NCBI RefSeq assembly: GCF_022398325.1
Contig: NZ_JAKEVD010000036.1
Location: 1 to 48,299, forward strand
Source of the DNA: Shewanella sp. Isolate13
Lineage (GTDB): Bacteria; Pseudomonadota; Gammaproteobacteria; Enterobacterales; Shewanellaceae
Direction: 5' to 3'
DNA length: 48,299 nucleotides
This document shows positions 17,655 through 26,012 of the stretch, piece by piece (within the stretch, counting starts at the first letter, position 1; each line of letters begins with the position of its first letter). Below the pieces are notes generated by a model. The model had not been told where the DNA came from, did not search any database, and saw only the letters and a program-made list of their open reading frames with translations. The translations under genes were made by a program, and so were the position numbers.

Positions 17655-18770
17655 ATGACGTCAATCGAACCCACTCATCTTGGTAAAAAAGTCATCGTCG
17701 GCATGTCCGGTGGTGTAGATTCATCAGTTTCAGCCTACCTGTTAATGAAACAGGGCTATCAGGTTGAAGGCCTGTTCATGAAGAACTGGGAAGAAGATGA
17801 CACGGATGAATATTGCGCAGCCGCCGAAGACCTGAAAGATGCACAAGCTGTTTGTGACAAGCTTGGTATTAAATTGCATACGGTTAACTTTGCCTCTGAA
17901 TACTGGGACAACGTGTTCGAGTACTTCTTAGCCGAATACAAAGCTGGCCGTACCCCAAATCCAGATATCATGTGCAACAAAGAGATTAAGTTTAAGGCTT
18001 TCCTTGAATTTGCAGATGAGATCTTAGATGCCGACTATATCGCTATGGGTCACTATGTTCGCCGACGCGATGTCGATGGTACTAGCCAGATGCTACGTGG
18101 TATCGATGGCAATAAAGATCAAAGCTACTTCCTCTACACCTTAAGCCACGAACAAGTTGCTCGTTCGCTATTTCCTGTAGGTGAATTAGAAAAGAGCGAA
18201 GTACGTGAGATCGCCAAAGAGATGGGCCTAATCACCCACGATAAGAAAGACAGCACCGGGATCTGTTTCATCGGTGAGCGTAAATTTACCGATTTCCTAC
18301 AAACTTTCTTACCAGCTCAACCAGGTAATATCGAAACCAGCGAAGGCGAAGTGATCGGTACTCACCAAGGTTTGATGTATCACACACTTGGTCAGCGCAA
18401 AGGTTTAGGTATTGGTGGCTTAAAGAACAGCAACGAAGACCCTTGGTATGTTGTCGAGAAAGATCTTGTACGCAATGTGCTAATCGTAGGTCAAGGTGGC
18501 AACCACCCTCGCCTGATGTCTGATGGTTTAATTGCCAACCAATTACATTGGGTTGATAGAAAAGGCCCCGCTGACGGCGCTCAAATCACCGTTAAAACCC
18601 GTTATCGCCAGCAAGATGTGCCTTGCCGCGTAACCTATGACAGCGATGATGTGTTACGTGTCATGTTTGATAACCCGGTTGCGGCTGTAACGCCAGGGCA
18701 GTCGGCTGTATTTTATGATGGTGAAATTTGTCTTGGTGGCGGCATTATTGACGCACTAATAAGAGATTAA
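17655..18770 (+). CDS. mnmA: tRNA-specific 2-thiouridylase MnmA
   Basis: MnmA adds the 2-thio group to wobble U34 of tRNA-Lys, tRNA-Glu and tRNA-Gln, taking sulfur from the Tus relay. The 371-residue protein has the ATP PP-loop GMSGGVDSS (16-24) and both catalytic cysteines, Cys107 in NPDIMCNKEIKF and Cys204 in DSTGICFIGERKF. An AGGA site precedes the ATG. hflD follows after only three bases, so mnmA-hflD-purB is probably one transcript. The same window carries at least five complete copies of one of its substrates, tRNA-Lys(UUU). Confidence 0.97.
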   Translation: MTSIEPTHLGKKVIVGMSGGVDSSVSAYLLMKQGYQVEGLFMKNWEEDDTDEYCAAAEDLKDAQAVCDKLGIKLHTVNFASEYWDNVFEYFLAEYKAGRTPNPDIMCNKEIKFKAFLEFADEILDADYIAMGHYVRRRDVDGTSQMLRGIDGNKDQSYFLYTLSHEQVARSLFPVGELEKSEVREIAKEMGLITHDKKDSTGICFIGERKFTDFLQTFLPAQPGNIETSEGEVIGTHQGLMYHTLGQRKGLGIGGLKNSNEDPWYVVEKDLVRNVLIVGQGGNHPRLMSDGLIANQLHWVDRKGPADGAQITVKTRYRQQDVPCRVTYDSDDVLRVMFDNPVAAVTPGQSAVFYDGEICLGGGIIDALIRD

Positions 18771-18773
18771 TCA

Positions 18774-19391
18774 ATGAGTGATCAGCTGTTTGAACGTACG
18801 ATGGCCTTTGCGGGTATTTTACAAGCTGTGGCCCAAGTTCAGTATATTGCAAGACATGGTGACTCGGATAAAGAGGCATTAGCAGCCAGCCTGCAATCAA
18901 TTTTGGTCACCAACCCAGAAAGCACTAGCGATGTTTATCCTGATAAATATGCTTTGCGCAAAGGCTATGAGTTGATTGTGAGCCAGCTTGGCGATGCAAA
19001 ACAGAAGGATGTTGAGGTCACTCGCTACCTCGTGGGTATTTTAGCATTGGAGCGCAAACTGACGCGCTCTTCTAATGCCATGGGTATGCTTAGCGAGCGT
19101 ATCAACCAAATCCATCGTCAACTCAGTCACTTTGAGATCACCGACGAGCAAGTGATTGCCAATTTTGCCGGTATTTATAGCGACATCATTAGTGAGCTTG
19201 GTCCTAAGTTACAGATCTCTGGCAATCCAGAGTTTCTAAAACGTACCCAAACACAACAAAAAATTCGTGCCCTATTGCTGTCGGCTATGCGCAGTGCAGT
19301 GCTATGGCGCCAATTAGGAGGCAAGCGTAGGCACCTTGTCTTCGCTAGAAAAACAATAGTAGATACAGCTATGAAAAGCCTCACCCTATAA
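18774..19391 (+). CDS. hflD: HflD, lysogenization-frequency regulator homologue
   Basis: The 205-residue all-helical protein matches HflD, an inner-membrane-associated protein that in E. coli binds phage lambda CII. Its ordinary cellular role is unclear. It sits between mnmA and purB in the conserved order, three bases after mnmA and 31 bases before purB. Conserved parts include FAGILQAVAQVQYIARHG and NPEFLKRTQTQQKIRALLLSAMRSA. Confidence 0.93.
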   Translation: MSDQLFERTMAFAGILQAVAQVQYIARHGDSDKEALAASLQSILVTNPESTSDVYPDKYALRKGYELIVSQLGDAKQKDVEVTRYLVGILALERKLTRSSNAMGMLSERINQIHRQLSHFEITDEQVIANFAGIYSDIISELGPKLQISGNPEFLKRTQTQQKIRALLLSAMRSAVLWRQLGGKRRHLVFARKTIVDTAMKSLTL

Positions 19392-19422
19392 TTTTAAGCT
19401 AAGTTCATCCAAGGAGCTTCTA

Positions 19423-20793
19423 ATGGAACTTTCCGCACTAACTGCTATCTCTCCGGTAGACGGTCGTTATGGTAGTAAAACCGCCTCATTAAGAGGGATT
19501 TTCAGCGAGTACGGCCTGACCAAATACCGTGTTCAAGTCGAAATTAACTGGCTAAAGCTGCTTTCAAGCTGCCCAGAAATTGAAGAAGTTCCACCTTTTA
19601 GCGAAGCTGCATTGGCTTTGCTCGATCAAATCAAAGATAACTTTAGCGAAGCAGACGCACTGCGCGTTAAAGAAATTGAAGCGACCACCAACCACGACGT
19701 TAAAGCGGTTGAATACTTTATTAAAGAACGCATCGCCGATAATGCAGAGTTAGTTGCTATTGACGAGTTTGTACACTTTGCTTGTACCTCTGAAGATATT
19801 AACAACCTTTCTCACGCATTAATGTTAACAGAAGCACGTGACCAAGTGGTTGTGCCTTATTGCCAGAAGATTGTTGATGCTATCAAGACATTAGCAAGAG
19901 ATTACAAGTCAGTACCACTGATGTCTCGTACTCACGGCCAGCCAGCTTCACCTTCAACTCTTGGTAAAGAGATGGCTAACGTTGCTGTACGTTTAGAGCG
20001 CCAGCTAACTCAGGTTTCAAATGTTGAAATCATGGGTAAAATCAATGGTGCAGTAGGTAACTACAACGCTCACCTTTCGGCTTATCCTGAAGTTGACTGG
20101 CACGCACTATCACAGCGCTTCGTAACAAGCCTAGGCATCAACTGGAACCCATACACCACTCAAATCGAGCCACACGATTACATCGCAGAACTGTTTGATG
20201 CTCTAGCGCGCTTCAACACAATTTTGATCGATTTCGACCGTGATATTTGGGGTTACATCGCACTGGGCCACTTTAAGCAAAAGACCATTGCTGGTGAAAT
20301 TGGTTCTTCAACCATGCCTCATAAAGTTAACCCTATCGATTTTGAAAACTCTGAAGGTAACTTAGGTATTGCTAACGCATTAATGCAGCACCTAGCGGCT
20401 AAACTTCCGGTATCTCGCTGGCAGCGAGACCTTACTGACTCGACAGTGCTACGTAACCTAGGTGTTGGTATGGCTCACTCACTGATCGCCTATCAATCAA
20501 CATTGAAAGGGATCAGCAAGCTACAAGTTAATGAAGAGCAGCTGCGCAAAGAGCTTGATGGCAACTGGGAAGTCCTAGCAGAACCAGTACAAACGGTAAT
20601 GCGCCGTTACGGCATCGAGAAGCCATACGAGAAGCTAAAAGAGCTAACTCGCGGTAAGCGTATCGATGGTGAACAACTAGCTGTCTTTATTGATGGTCTT
20701 GAGCTACCAGAAGAAGTGAAAGTTGAGCTTAAGAAGATGACGCCAGCTAACTATATTGGCCGTGCTGAAGCCTTTGTTGACGAATTAAACTAA
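19423..20793 (+). CDS. purB: Adenylosuccinate lyase
   Basis: PurB performs two steps of purine synthesis, cleaving SAICAR to AICAR and adenylosuccinate to AMP. The 456-residue protein has the fumarase/lyase superfamily signature in the flexible catalytic loop (SSTMPHKVNPIDFENSEGN, about 295-313) and the TSEDINNLSHAL and RTHGQPASPSTLGKE segments with the conserved His. AAGGAG lies before the ATG. A clear terminator follows, ending the mnmA-hflD-purB unit. Confidence 0.98.
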   Translation: MELSALTAISPVDGRYGSKTASLRGIFSEYGLTKYRVQVEINWLKLLSSCPEIEEVPPFSEAALALLDQIKDNFSEADALRVKEIEATTNHDVKAVEYFIKERIADNAELVAIDEFVHFACTSEDINNLSHALMLTEARDQVVVPYCQKIVDAIKTLARDYKSVPLMSRTHGQPASPSTLGKEMANVAVRLERQLTQVSNVEIMGKINGAVGNYNAHLSAYPEVDWHALSQRFVTSLGINWNPYTTQIEPHDYIAELFDALARFNTILIDFDRDIWGYIALGHFKQKTIAGEIGSSTMPHKVNPIDFENSEGNLGIANALMQHLAAKLPVSRWQRDLTDSTVLRNLGVGMAHSLIAYQSTLKGISKLQVNEEQLRKELDGNWEVLAEPVQTVMRRYGIEKPYEKLKELTRGKRIDGEQLAVFIDGLELPEEVKVELKKMTPANYIGRAEAFVDELN

Positions 20794-20841
20794 CGCGCTA
20801 TCGCGCGATTAGTTAGCCCATTGACTATAAATAGGGCAAAT

Positions 20842-20877
20842 AAGGCGTTAAGCTTAGGCTTAACGCCTTTCTTTTAT
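20842..20877 (+). terminator. Terminator of purB
   Basis: AAGGCGTTAAGC and GCTTAACGCCTT form a 12-bp stem with a four-base loop, followed by a T-rich stretch. Confidence 0.85.
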
Positions 20878-20909
20878 CTGTTTCATCAACTTCTGGCACC
20901 ATAGCATCT

Positions 20910-22040
20910 ATGTATCATCTCAATTTCGATCCAAAAACCTTTATCGAACAGTATTGGCAAAAAAAACCGCTATTAATTAAAAACGCCTTTGAAAATTTTG
21001 AAGATATTATTACTCCTGATGAACTCGCAGGACTTGCTTGTGAAGACAGTGTGTCATCGCGGGTTGTCATAACCAAAGACAACGACTGGCAGATCATCGA
21101 AGGTCCCTTCGAGGACTACGATCAATTTGGCGATAAGAATTGGCAATTACTCGTCCAAGCACTTAATCATTGGCACCCAGACTCAGCAGGTTTCATCAAT
21201 GCTTTTCGTTTTCTGCCAGACTGGCGCTTCGATGACTTAATGGTCTCTTTTGCAACCCCAGGTGGTGGTGTCGGTGCCCATATCGATAACTACGATGTGT
21301 TTATTATTCAAGGTGAAGGTGAGCGCCACTGGACCGTCGGTAACAAAGGCCTATACGCCCCTAAAAATAATGACCCCACTACGCCGCTAATCGAAGGCTT
21401 TGAGCCGATTATCGATGTGGTATTGGAAAAAGGCGACCTGCTGTATATTCCTCCTGGCTTCCCCCATCAAGGTCAAACGATAACCACAGCCATGAGTTAC
21501 TCCATGGGGTTTCGCGCCCCGAGTCAGCAAGAGCTATTTAGTGAAATCGCCGATAATCTAATCGATAACGCTACAGGGCTAAAACGCTTCACCTCCGAGA
21601 GCGAACCCACACAAGCGAGTCAGGTAAGTACCCAGCATCAACAGCATATGATGGCATTAATTGCAGAGTTTGCTTCTTGCCCAAACAGCTATCAGGCTGT
21701 GCTCGGGAAAATGTTAAGCCAAAACCGCTTTGAACTCGATCTATGTGAACCCGAAGAGGAATACAGCGCAGAAGAGCTTGATGATTACATCAGTCAAGGC
21801 GCGCTTTTGTACCGAATTGGTGGGCTCAAGTTATTACAACTTGAGGGCGACTGCACATCACGAGTATTTATCAATGGAGAAGCATTTGAATATCCAGAGG
21901 ATATCGAAGAAAATGTCACTCAATTAGCTCAAAAGTTGAGTTTTGATAACCAACAAGCCGCCCTCTTATTTCAATGCTCAACAACAAAAGAGTTCATGTT
22001 AACTCTGCTTAATCGAGGCTATTTCTATTTCGGTGAGTAA
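20910..22040 (+). CDS. roxA: Ribosomal protein uL16 arginine hydroxylase RoxA (YcfD)
   Basis: This is a JmjC-type 2-oxoglutarate/Fe(II) oxygenase that hydroxylates an arginine of ribosomal protein uL16. The 376-residue protein has the iron-binding triad His124, Asp126 (GAHIDNYDVF) and His186 (GFPHQGQT), spaced as in E. coli YcfD, then a dimerisation and winged-helix-like C-terminal part. It follows purB after the terminator and probably has its own promoter. Confidence 0.94.
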   Translation: MYHLNFDPKTFIEQYWQKKPLLIKNAFENFEDIITPDELAGLACEDSVSSRVVITKDNDWQIIEGPFEDYDQFGDKNWQLLVQALNHWHPDSAGFINAFRFLPDWRFDDLMVSFATPGGGVGAHIDNYDVFIIQGEGERHWTVGNKGLYAPKNNDPTTPLIEGFEPIIDVVLEKGDLLYIPPGFPHQGQTITTAMSYSMGFRAPSQQELFSEIADNLIDNATGLKRFTSESEPTQASQVSTQHQQHMMALIAEFASCPNSYQAVLGKMLSQNRFELDLCEPEEEYSAEELDDYISQGALLYRIGGLKLLQLEGDCTSRVFINGEAFEYPEDIEENVTQLAQKLSFDNQQAALLFQCSTTKEFMLTLLNRGYFYFGE

Positions 22041-22061
22041 TGCAGGCAAAATCTCGAGATC

Positions 22062-22085
22062 AAAAAAGGCATCTTAATGATGCCT
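22062..22085 (-). terminator. Terminator of the minus-strand small gene
   Basis: GGCATC/GATGCC hairpin with a five-base loop; on the minus strand it is followed by six T's. It lies between convergent roxA and the DUF4826-like gene. Confidence 0.75.
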
Positions 22086-22116
22086 CTTATCAATCGCAGT
22101 TGACTGCTATGCCGAG

Positions 22117-22542
22117 CTAAGCGCTTGGTTCCCAGATAGAATCATCGGCCTGCATCTTATATAAGCTCTCGGCTCGTGACACTAATAACTGAGCAAATTT
22201 AGCTTGAGCAGGATCTTTGGTTAAACCTGAGCGCTGAATATTTTCAGCCTTCATCTGCCACATCATAGAGAAATGACGCACTGCGTCACGAGCGGTAGTC
22301 GCAACACTAATATCAACGTAATCAGATGGTAGGTCGCCTGACATCACCCAAAATGTTTTCTTGTTTGGCTTTTTAGAGTCGATTTTCCAGATTGCAACAT
22401 AAGGCGCTAAATAGCGGCTTTCCTCAGGGTGAACTTTATCGGGCATGATGCCTTTTTCAGCCAAAAACTTATTTGCCTTTTGGAACTGAGTTCTAATCCA
22501 TTCTTGTCTTAGTTGTTCTTGGTCTACTGCTTGTTCAGCCAT
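22117..22542 (-). CDS. Conserved small protein, DUF4826-like
   Basis: The 141-residue soluble protein has no signal peptide or membrane segment. It resembles, from memory, the DUF4826 family of small gammaproteobacterial proteins of unknown function; I am not certain. Visible features are a helical N-terminus (EQLRQEWIRTQFQKANKFLAE), a central YVAIWKIDSKKPNKKTFWVMSGDLPSDYVD segment rich in aromatics, and a helical C-terminus. AGGAAG supports the start. A palindromic operator-like site lies 89-108 bp upstream, shared with the divergent leucine dehydrogenase gene, so coregulation is possible. Confidence 0.7.
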   Translation of the reverse strand: MAEQAVDQEQLRQEWIRTQFQKANKFLAEKGIMPDKVHPEESRYLAPYVAIWKIDSKKPNKKTFWVMSGDLPSDYVDISVATTARDAVRHFSMMWQMKAENIQRSGLTKDPAQAKFAQLLVSRAESLYKMQADDSIWEPSA

Positions 22543-22630
22543 TTAAACTTCCTTTCTTATTGTTATTTTTGCTCCTGTCTATCAGACAGTCAAAAACCTT
22601 GCACAGCTATCACGTTCAAATCAAGCTAAT

Positions 22631-22650
22631 ACTTTACGTTAACGTAAAGT
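22631..22650. promoter_or_regulatory. 20-bp perfect palindrome, LiuR-type operator candidate
   Basis: ACTTTACGTT is followed directly by its exact reverse complement. The core resembles the motif I recall for LiuR, the MerR-type regulator of branched-chain amino acid breakdown in Shewanella, whose predicted regulon includes leucine dehydrogenase. It lies 156 bp upstream of ldh and 89 bp upstream of the divergent small gene. The palindrome is certain; the regulator is inferred. Confidence 0.6.
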
Positions 22651-22805
22651 GGAAAGCAAAATTGCCAGATAGGTCTCAAATATTCCGAATCTTTACTTTG
22701 TTGAGAGTATCCCTAAATGCTATCGTTCTGCAATAAATATAACAAGCAGACCACACTGTATTAATATAGTCGTGGTAATTCGATGCTCACAGCGGAGATC
22801 AACAA

Positions 22806-23837
22806 GTGGCAGTTTTTAATCACATCTCTTTTGACGACCATGAACAGGTCGTATTTTGTCATGATAAAGAAAGCGGCTTAAAAGCCATTATCGCCATCCA
22901 CAACACCAATCTTGGCCCTGCCGTTGGCGGCTGTAGGATGTGGAACTATGAGTCTGACGACGAAGCCATCACCGATGTATTACGCTTATCACGTGGTATG
23001 ACTTATAAGAACGCCCTAGCTGGATTAGCCATGGGCGGTGGTAAATCAGTGATTATCGCCGATCCAAAAGTACAAGATAGAGAGGCGCTCTTTAGAGCCT
23101 TTGGTCGTTGTATTCATACCTTAGGCGGTAAGTACTACTCAGCCGAAGATGTGGGAGTTTCAACCGCTGACATCATGATTGCCCATCAAGAAACGCCTTA
23201 TATGGCAGGTTTAGAGGGTAAGAGCGGCGATCCATCTCCATTTACTGCGCTAGGTACCTATTTAGGGATTAAAGCGGCTGTTAAGCATCAGCGTGGCCTA
23301 GACAGCTTAAAAGGCCTTAAGATCTCCGTTCAAGGGGTTGGCCATGTGGGTTATTACCTATGCCGTCACCTACATGCTGAAGGCGCGGAGTTGATTGTCA
23401 CCGATATTCATCAGTCATCACTAGACAGAGTGGCTAGCGAGTTTGGTGCAACGGTAGTGGCACCTCAGGAAATCTACCACCAAGATGTTGATGTTTACGC
23501 TCCTTGTGCCTTAGGTGCAACAATCAATGACATCACCATCCCGCTACTCAAGGCAACAATTGTTGCAGGTTGTGCCAACAATCAGCTTGCTGAAGTGCGT
23601 CACGGTGAAATGCTAAAAGATCTCGGTATTTTGTATGCTCCTGACTACGTCATCAATGCTGGCGGCATCATCAACGTTTCATTTGAAAAAGACTACGATG
23701 CCAGTGCCGCAACGGCAAAAGTTGAAGAGATCTACAACACCTTGCTTACCATATTTGCTCAATCTGACGAACAAAACCGTACTACAGGTGACGTTGCCGA
23801 TGAAATGGCAAGAGCCATTATAAATTCGGCAAAATAG
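22806..23837 (+). CDS. ldh: Leucine dehydrogenase
   Basis: The 343-residue protein belongs to the Glu/Leu/Phe/Val dehydrogenases and converts leucine, valine and isoleucine to their 2-oxo acids with NAD. Lys68 and Lys80 (GMTYKNALAGLAMGGGKSVI) are at the substrate and catalytic positions of known leucine dehydrogenases, and the NAD Rossmann motif is VQGVGHVGYYL (about 176-186). Length fits LeuDH rather than glutamate dehydrogenase. The GTG start has GGAG about 11 bases upstream. A terminator follows, so it is monocistronic. The palindrome upstream suggests control by branched-chain amino acid status. Confidence 0.92.
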   Translation: MAVFNHISFDDHEQVVFCHDKESGLKAIIAIHNTNLGPAVGGCRMWNYESDDEAITDVLRLSRGMTYKNALAGLAMGGGKSVIIADPKVQDREALFRAFGRCIHTLGGKYYSAEDVGVSTADIMIAHQETPYMAGLEGKSGDPSPFTALGTYLGIKAAVKHQRGLDSLKGLKISVQGVGHVGYYLCRHLHAEGAELIVTDIHQSSLDRVASEFGATVVAPQEIYHQDVDVYAPCALGATINDITIPLLKATIVAGCANNQLAEVRHGEMLKDLGILYAPDYVINAGGIINVSFEKDYDASAATAKVEEIYNTLLTIFAQSDEQNRTTGDVADEMARAIINSAK

Positions 23838-23856
23838 ATAAGCGAAACACTAATCA

Positions 23857-23886
23857 ATACCCAGCTTATGTCGCTGGGTATTTTTT
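23857..23886 (+). terminator. Terminator of ldh
   Basis: ATACCCAGC and GCTGGGTAT arms with a seven-base loop followed by T's. Confidence 0.85.
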
Positions 23887-24029
23887 ACCTTTTAAAAATT
23901 ATGTCACCACAATTATCAAGTTCAACAAATAGATAAAAAGTAGCCTGTCACAATCAACTCAACCACACTGGCGAAGTTCACTTTCCTCTGCTTGAATTAA
24001 GGCCTTAACAAAAACAAAGAGGCCGCGCC

Positions 24030-24374
24030 ATGGTGACTTTTAAGTATGCCCTCAACCAAGACGACATCGAGTTGCAAGCCAGTGATTGGTGCGGATTAGA
24101 ACAAATTTTTATCAACGGTAAACGTGTTTCGAGTAAGCTTAATTTTGGTCAGCAGAGTGAACATTCTCTGATGTTAAACGATGGAAAACCCGCCAAATTA
24201 CAACTGTTGCTCGACCCGATGACGGAACAACTCATCTGTCGGATTTATAAACAAAACAACTTGGTCGCGAGCCTAAAGCAAGGAAAGAAAGAACTCTACC
24301 GCAGCCGCCAGCAGATCCAACAAAGCATGTTAGCCATTGGCGTCGTCATTGTGTTCTTGCTCACCCTTGGTTAA
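24030..24374 (+). CDS. Small tail-anchored membrane protein, unknown function
   Basis: The 114-residue protein has a soluble, beta-rich N-terminal part (about 1-85) and one C-terminal membrane segment (SMLAIGVVIVFLLTLG, 98-114) that ends the protein. There is no signal peptide, so the bulk is probably cytoplasmic. I recognise no family. GAGG eight bases before the ATG is a good ribosome site. The convergent lipoprotein gene is 32 bp away and a hairpin lies between. Confidence 0.7.
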   Translation: MVTFKYALNQDDIELQASDWCGLEQIFINGKRVSSKLNFGQQSEHSLMLNDGKPAKLQLLLDPMTEQLICRIYKQNNLVASLKQGKKELYRSRQQIQQSMLAIGVVIVFLLTLG

Positions 24375-24379
24375 TGACA

Positions 24380-24411
24380 GCTAGCTCTCTTATAGGGCAG
24401 AGAAAGCTAGC
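24380..24411. terminator. Hairpin between convergent small genes
   Basis: GCTAGCT (24380-24386) and AGCTAGC (24405-24411) can pair; it overlaps the end of the minus-strand lipoprotein gene. No T-tract, so only a weak terminator candidate. Confidence 0.35.
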
Positions 24412-24823
24412 ACAGCTTGATAGTATCAGCTTCGATGCAAACTAAGTGACTTGCTTGATAATTTCCGCTACCCGCTGTCACAGTGGTAATTGATAACTTT
24501 TGCTTATTACTGCCGTTTTCAATTAAGAGTGCTTTCAAGACCGTGCCATCACGGACAAAGCTCACCGCGCCAGCAAAGTCCCCAACATTTAAGTCACGAT
24601 AGAGTTTAACTGTCACACTGCCTATGGAACGCGGCTCTAGGCGTCCCTCTTCGATCACTAAGCTGGCACCGCTTGCGAGCTTAATAGACTGAATAAAGCT
24701 ACCACTGGCATCACATTCTTGAGGAGATGCAGTCTGTTGAGGCTTAGGTTTTGATTTATTGATATTAACCGAGCAGGCGCTTAATAGCGGAATAACACAT
24801 AATGCAACGAGTAGCGTTCTCAT
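24407..24823 (-). CDS. Small lipoprotein, unknown function
   Basis: The 138-residue protein has a signal peptide with the lipobox LSAC (about 14-17), then a Lys/Pro-rich linker and a beta-rich domain with three later cysteines, two near the C-terminus (LVCIEADTIKLC). It should be anchored to a membrane and face the periplasm. I recognise no family. AGGAG lies just before the ATG. Confidence 0.75.
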   Translation of the reverse strand: MRTLLVALCVIPLLSACSVNINKSKPKPQQTASPQECDASGSFIQSIKLASGASLVIEEGRLEPRSIGSVTVKLYRDLNVGDFAGAVSFVRDGTVLKALLIENGSNKQKLSITTVTAGSGNYQASHLVCIEADTIKLC

Positions 24824-24907
24824 AACGACTCCTTTGAAAGGTTCACATTATTAGAGCCTAGGCAAAGCAAGTGTGCAAGCGTTACGAATAAATTGTCAGG
24901 GAAGTGG

Positions 24908-25321
24908 CTAAAAACGATTTATCTTGTTGAGGAGCTTCAAAAAGGTTGTGCGCTCATCCACGGCCAAGTTATCTAAAAAGGCTTCATTGACTCGCTCAGC
25001 CTCTCTAACCAAGTCCTGTTCAAGCGCTTTACCACTGTCGGTAAGGTATATTTGAAAGGCACGGCGATTCTCGGCATCCTGATGACGGGTAATTAATCCC
25101 TGCTGCTGCAACTGGTCGAGAAGACGAGTCATAGTGTAATTAGCCACATCACAACGCTTAGATAGGGTGGTTTGAGTGACGCCCTCCTCTTGCCAGAGTG
25201 AAAACAGCACTGGCCACAGCTTAATATCTAATTGGTATCTTTTAAGACGTTGATCTAACAAGTTTTGTAGATCGACATTAAGATGAGACACCAAGTAACC
25301 TAGGCTCTCCAAACGATTCAA
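24908..25321 (-). CDS. MarR-family transcription regulator
   Basis: The 137-residue protein has the winged helix-turn-helix of the MarR family (about 30-120): LWPVLFSLWQEEGVTQTTLSKRCDVANYTMTRLLDQLQQQGLITRHQDAENRRAFQIYLT. The start is a TTG at 25321: GGAGGT lies six bases before it and an in-frame stop directly precedes it, so no longer protein is possible, and no later Met fits. Effector and targets are unknown. The nearest candidate target is itself; a perfect AAACTAGTTT palindrome is at 25378-25387 in its leader. Confidence 0.87.
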   Translation of the reverse strand: MNRLESLGYLVSHLNVDLQNLLDQRLKRYQLDIKLWPVLFSLWQEEGVTQTTLSKRCDVANYTMTRLLDQLQQQGLITRHQDAENRRAFQIYLTDSGKALEQDLVREAERVNEAFLDNLAVDERTTFLKLLNKINRF

Positions 25322-25477
25322 TCAGCACCTCCAAGGCTCTTTCGGGCTTCATCTAATCTTATCACTTACGCCAAAAGAAACTAGTTTTAGAGAGGGTTTA
25401 TTGCTTAGTTTCAACCAAATGGCCTATAAATCACAGGCTTAACACTCAACTATTTAGCTAGTTCAATTTTGTTCTAA

Positions 25478-25921
25478 TCAGACAACAAACTCACCAATAA
25501 AACGGTAAAAACAAGCACGGTTTAGTTTGGCCTCAATACCTCTATCTAGCGTCAAGGTAACACTGTCTTCGCCGATAATAAACTTCTCATAGCTTGCAAT
25601 AAGGTGCTCGGTATTAATACTCGATTTAATCGAAAATAACCCATCGCATCGGCGTTCATAATCCACTATCACTAAAGCCTGCTGCGCCACAGCGACCCGC
25701 AGTTTTTCAGCCGGCGTAATGAGGAAATATTGATTATCTATTCGATTTAAAATGCTGCTAAATAACTTACAGAATTTAACTGGCAACTTCTCATCTTTAT
25801 AAAACCAGTCGCCATTGGCATTAATTTCAAATATCGCCTCCTCGCTACATAAAGACGTATCGTTGGTTAGCGAAGATATTGCATCGGTCGCTTGCGTTAA
25901 CTGTACGTTTTTCGATGTCAT
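25478..25921 (-). CDS. DUF1285 family protein
   Basis: The 147-residue protein matches the DUF1285 fold of two similar beta domains: IFEINANGDWFYKDEKLPVKFCKLFSSILNR followed by YFLITPAEKLRVAVAQQALVIVDYERR. Function is not known. I start at the ATG at 25921, six bases after AGAG; a TTG one codon earlier is less likely. No signal peptide. It lies upstream of the ydiJ terminator and has no evident partner. Confidence 0.8.
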   Translation of the reverse strand: MTSKNVQLTQATDAISSLTNDTSLCSEEAIFEINANGDWFYKDEKLPVKFCKLFSSILNRIDNQYFLITPAEKLRVAVAQQALVIVDYERRCDGLFSIKSSINTEHLIASYEKFIIGEDSVTLTLDRGIEAKLNRACFYRFIGEFVV

Positions 25922-25974
25922 CAAAATCTCTTCTATTTCAGCATTTGAGTCATAATGTTGCTGTATTTAATAGT

Positions 25975-26001
25975 AAAAAACTAGCCAGTGGCTAGTTTTT
26001 T
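25975..26001 (-). terminator. Terminator of ydiJ
   Basis: AAAAAACTAGCCA and TGGCTAGTTTTTT pair almost without a loop just past the ydiJ stop. Confidence 0.82.
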
Positions 26002-26012
26002 ACATCATACAA

